This document shows positions 61,017-64,000 of a DNA stretch of 64,000 nt, piece after piece; position 1 is the first letter of the stretch, and each line of letters begins with the position of its first letter. Origin of the DNA: Liolophura sinensis (taxonomy: Eukaryota > Mollusca > Polyplacophora > Chitonida > Chitonidae); contig NC_088302.1 in assembly GCF_032854445.1 (NCBI RefSeq), positions 14,567,338 through 14,631,337 of the forward strand, in the 5' to 3' direction. Below the pieces are notes generated by a model, which saw only the letters and a list, made by a program, of their open reading frames with translations, ran no database searches and was not told the origin of the DNA. A program made the translations under genes and the position numbers.

Positions 61017-61140
61017 AAACCTGCGGATCGTCGTGGGTTTCCCCCTGGCTTTGCCCGGTTTCCTCCCACCATAATGCTGGCCGCCGTCGTATAAGTGAAA
61101 TATTCTTGGGTACGGCGTAAAACACTAATCAAATAAAGAA
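61017..61140 (+). mobile_element. SINE (family 1), 3' half
   Basis: 'ACCTGCGGATCGTCGTGGGT' to 'GGGTACGGCGTAAAACACTA' and an A/T-rich tail. 5'-truncated. Confidence 0.9.
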
Positions 61141-62384
61141 GTAAAATAACAACCAAAATACAACATTTACGAGGATCTGTGAGTTTGTTTAATGAAAGCA
61201 TAAAAATTCATGGGAGACTTAACAGAAAAACCGAACAAAAAGTACAACACTGATCACATCAAAGAATAGCAGGCTGCTATGTATTTTTGTAAAAAAATTA
61301 ATGTTTAAAATTCCGCCAGGTGAAAAAGAGTTAAACTCTGTTTATCTGCCTCAATCCACATGTTAATGGCATGTCTTAAGCACATCAACATGGTTCATAC
61401 CTTAAAGCCGCTTTTTTCCTGTTTTCGATAAGGCACGTGGTACATGAGGAAACTTATAAATTGTTTGATGTACTGACACGCCGCTATCTGATGATGAGAA
61501 CCTTTTATCCTTAGGTTAATGTATGGAAATTTTACTCCAAATTTCCGCCTAATGGAACTGAATTAAAACGAAAACAAAATACGACAGAGAAAGTCACAGA
61601 TTGGATTACTCTAGAAATAACAGTCGTACCAAGATTATAGCGTGGCATGAAGCACCCTTGTATAATGTTGGTCTTCAGGAACTGATTAAACAGTTCTTCA
61701 TGGTTTACTTGTTTTTCATAAGACAAGTAAGTAGTTCGTAAGATAAGCTCACATACTGCTTATGAACGTTATGACAGTTTATGATGCGGAATCTACTGGT
61801 GAGGATACGAGAGCCCTGAACAGGATGTGCCTGGAATTCTGGCTGCCCTTTGAAAATCAGATAGAGAGAGGGGGGAGGCGGACGGGGATTGTAAAGAAGA
61901 CGATTCAACGTTGTTGTTGAAAGTCTTTTGTGCATCATTGTCTGTATGTAGGTTCCAGCTGTTTATAAAAGAGGTATACAGTTAACACGACTGAATAGAT
62001 GTCACTCGCTAACCGAACACACAAGTAGATTGTGGAAAAGTTTGAGGGTATATAGTGCGGGACAACGCTATTATTAGCTGGAGCTATACATATAGGACTA
62101 GTACTGAGAGAGGCAGAGAGGTTTCGTCCTGACCGTCTTACATGTATAGAGATCATCTTGAAGGTATCTTTCACACTCCAAGAGGAGACGGCCACAACTT
62201 AGATTTTTTCTTTACAAACATTGTCCTTTTAATTGGGCCTAAATGTATCAAATGTCTTAAGAATTAAGTCAAAATATGTTGCATTAGGAAGTTTAAAATC
62301 TGTACACTGATTTTTTAATACAAACAATGTACCAACCACAATTAGAGCACGAGTCTGACTTTTAAAGCACTTGCAATTTATGAG
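61141..62384. other. No gene seen
   Basis: No repeat or coding match recognised. A purine-rich run lies at about 61861-61885. Minus frames of 64-86 codons lack recognisable content. Confidence 0.5.
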
Positions 62385-63560
62385 TTAAGTCTTAAGTTCT
62401 CTGATAAATACGAACACTGGTCTCTATCAAAAGCAAACACTACAGGGTTTTGCCCTCTTTAACAGCACATACGCCGCTCTCTACCTTTCGCTTTACATCA
62501 CTGCCACCAGTGGACACGCTTGACCTTTGGAGACTGTGAGACGCACGTAGACTTATCATCACTTGTTTCCTCCCACGGAACTATTTAATCAGCCTTCATC
62601 AATATATTGTTTTAGGTTTTGGTTAGAATCATGTTGTACATACTACAGATAAAGAGAGTCCATGTTTATAAATTATTATTAGAGACAAAGGATGTGACGG
62701 ATTGTTTGTGTTTTCTGACATCACTTTCTGCCTTATCACCGTGACCCCAGTAATCTAGACGTTGTTTAAGATTTCTGTACAAAATTTACTATTGGTGGCA
62801 ATGATGTAAAGCGAAAGGTAGAGAGCGACGCATGCGCTATAAGGAGTATGGTTTTGACCGCGTTTGTCTGAGAAGCCAATAGTAAGCATCATAAAGAAGA
62901 TGAATGGCTTTCTTTGGCATCAAAATGACTTTCGTGCGGAGCTCGACACGGGGTGTTCATCAAAAGAAACCTTCCTGCGAGGGAAAGGCAGACAAGCGGG
63001 GAAACCGTCATCTTGTCGGGACGTGGGCAATAAAGGACCGAAGAAATATGGTTACATGTCGAGAACATGAAATATAATATAATATCTATTAGATTAACTG
63101 ATAGGAAATAGGAATTCGTCTGTAGGATCCAGCGATATCAGGCTGCTTACCAAGCCAAAAATTGTCTCATTCGGCCATCAAGACCATTTCGCAATCAACC
63201 TGTCCTAGCTATTTCGCCAGAAATCTGGCGTGATCGCTAAATGAGCATCTCTAAATGCAGAAGTCTGTGGACTTGCATGTATAAACCCATTACACAACGC
63301 CCACACACTTTTAGGGATCATCCGTAATCGCTTTGAGTTCATTCACTAATGCACCACATAAACTGATAATCTTATCACAACATTTTATTTCTCTCTTCAA
63401 AATCAATATACTTGCGTAACGGTTTAGTATGTAGTCTATATCGCTGGTCCAGCGAATTAAGACTTTCTGTCGGTTATCCACTGGCCTTAGACCAATGAGT
63501 TTCCAGGTCCGATCAGGCTGATTCGGCTGTCGCCTGAAGTCAGGAGGATTGTCAAGTACC
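62385..63560 (+). repeat. Second direct-repeat family, copy 2
   Basis: Counterpart of 59225-60030, enlarged by the 353-bp MITE at 62475-62827. Minus-strand frame about 63560-63300 reads through about 85 codons (QPDRTWKLIGLRPVDNRQKV, then the TSDIDYIL segment) before a stop. The matching region of copy 1 is frameshifted. It could be the relic of an exon; no family recognised. Confidence 0.85.
62475..62827. mobile_element. MITE with 35-bp terminal inverted repeats
   Basis: Left arm 62475-62509 and right arm 62793-62827 are reverse complements with one mismatch in 35; outermost bases are CGCTCTCTACC. ACGC flanks both ends (62471-62474 and 62828-62831) as a likely 4-bp target duplication. 353 bp, no coding capacity. 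It sits in direct-repeat copy 2 and not in copy 1. The superfamily is not recognised. Confidence 0.88.
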
Positions 63561-63639
63561 TGATCACGTTCTGTTGTTTCAGCTACGGTTTTAAATCAGA
63601 ATGTTTATTGGGAGCCCTTTTTTGGTCAGCCCACATACC

Positions 63640-63715
63640 CGACCGCTTTTATATAAGTGACAGACTCTTCAGCACGCTGTGGTAAACATCGACCCGATCC
63701 AATAAATACATAAAC
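63640..63715 (+). mobile_element. Possible decayed SINE (family 1) 3' end
   Basis: 'GACCGCTTTTATATAAGTGA' then 'AATAAATACATAAAC' resemble the 'CCGTCGTATAAGTGA…(AAAT)n' end; strongly mutated. Confidence 0.35.
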
Positions 63716-64000
63716 AAAGGTGTAGTCAAATTCTCCTGTTTTTCATATTTTTTTATTCAATATGTATATTTTGTATATGTTTCAAAATGATCTTTTTTAG
63801 TTCAGGTGGTGTTTAGGACCTTTGTGACTTACCCTATATTGTTGTTTTGTATTCAGATCACTGTCACAGAAGACTGTTTATGTAGGAGTTACGTGGACTT
63901 CTATGCCTGAAAACTCAATGTGAAACATTCACGTTTGTCCTGGGAAATGCTTGAATAAATCATCAGAGGACTGGAGGATTTGGTGACATTTATCTACATA

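Overview
This window looks like non-coding, repeat-dominated DNA from an animal nuclear genome, most likely a mollusc. The inference rests mainly on two SINE-like families. One has a 3' end reading TACGGCGTAAAACAC(C/T)A followed by A/T-rich (AAAT)n. The other ends GAGTACGACGTTAAACCCC followed by (ACTC)n. From memory both are typical of molluscan genomes; no search was run. I found no intact host protein gene, rRNA, functional tRNA gene, operon or CRISPR array. Almost every open frame is short and broken in a paralogous copy of the same DNA.

Layout. Positions 1-56,100 are built from a very degenerate tandem array with a period of about 6-8 kb. I name recurring blocks M0-M13 for reference. M2 recurs near 5.25, 14.85, 22.1, 36.3, 43.4 and 49.4 kb. 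M4 recurs near 0.5, 6.1, 15.8, 23.0, 37.2, 45.0 and 51.3 kb. M8 recurs near 29.9, 33.1, 39.4, 46.4 and 52.3 kb. The left part (1-24 kb) has units carrying M0-M1-M2-M3-M4-M6-M7. The right part (28-56 kb) has units ordered M2-M3-M4-M6-M7-M8-M9-M10-M11-M12-M13. On top of this old array lies one young, nearly identical duplication: 1-7339 matches 15295-24190. Copy A stops exactly at a 200-base run of N (7340-7539), so either a real duplication or a mis-scaffolded haplotype is possible.

Mobile elements. Copy B carries a 1,554-bp Tc1-type transposon (18574-20127) with 25-bp terminal inverted repeats and a TA target duplication; copy A holds the empty site. Its transposase is broken by a 24-nt fold-back insertion that brings in a TAG codon, and by a second nonsense codon. 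An internally deleted Ty3/gypsy retroelement lies on the minus strand (about 25165-28180). Two copies of a Penelope-like or related reverse transcriptase bracket a partial array unit: a relic at 28926-29440 and a longer broken copy at 30945-32600. There are several SINE copies, one with a clear 13-bp target duplication (53359-53619) and one inverted pair (9651-9960). Several fold-back or MITE-type elements are present, the best being a 353-bp element at 62475-62827 with 35-bp terminal inverted repeats.

Right end. From about 56.1 kb the array ends. Positions 59225-60030 and 62385-63560 form a second, unrelated direct repeat about 3.2-3.5 kb apart. The strongest candidates for something undescribed are the multi-kb non-coding array and its two unit types. 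Similarities were judged by eye, so module boundaries are approximate (tens of bases) and no percentages are given.
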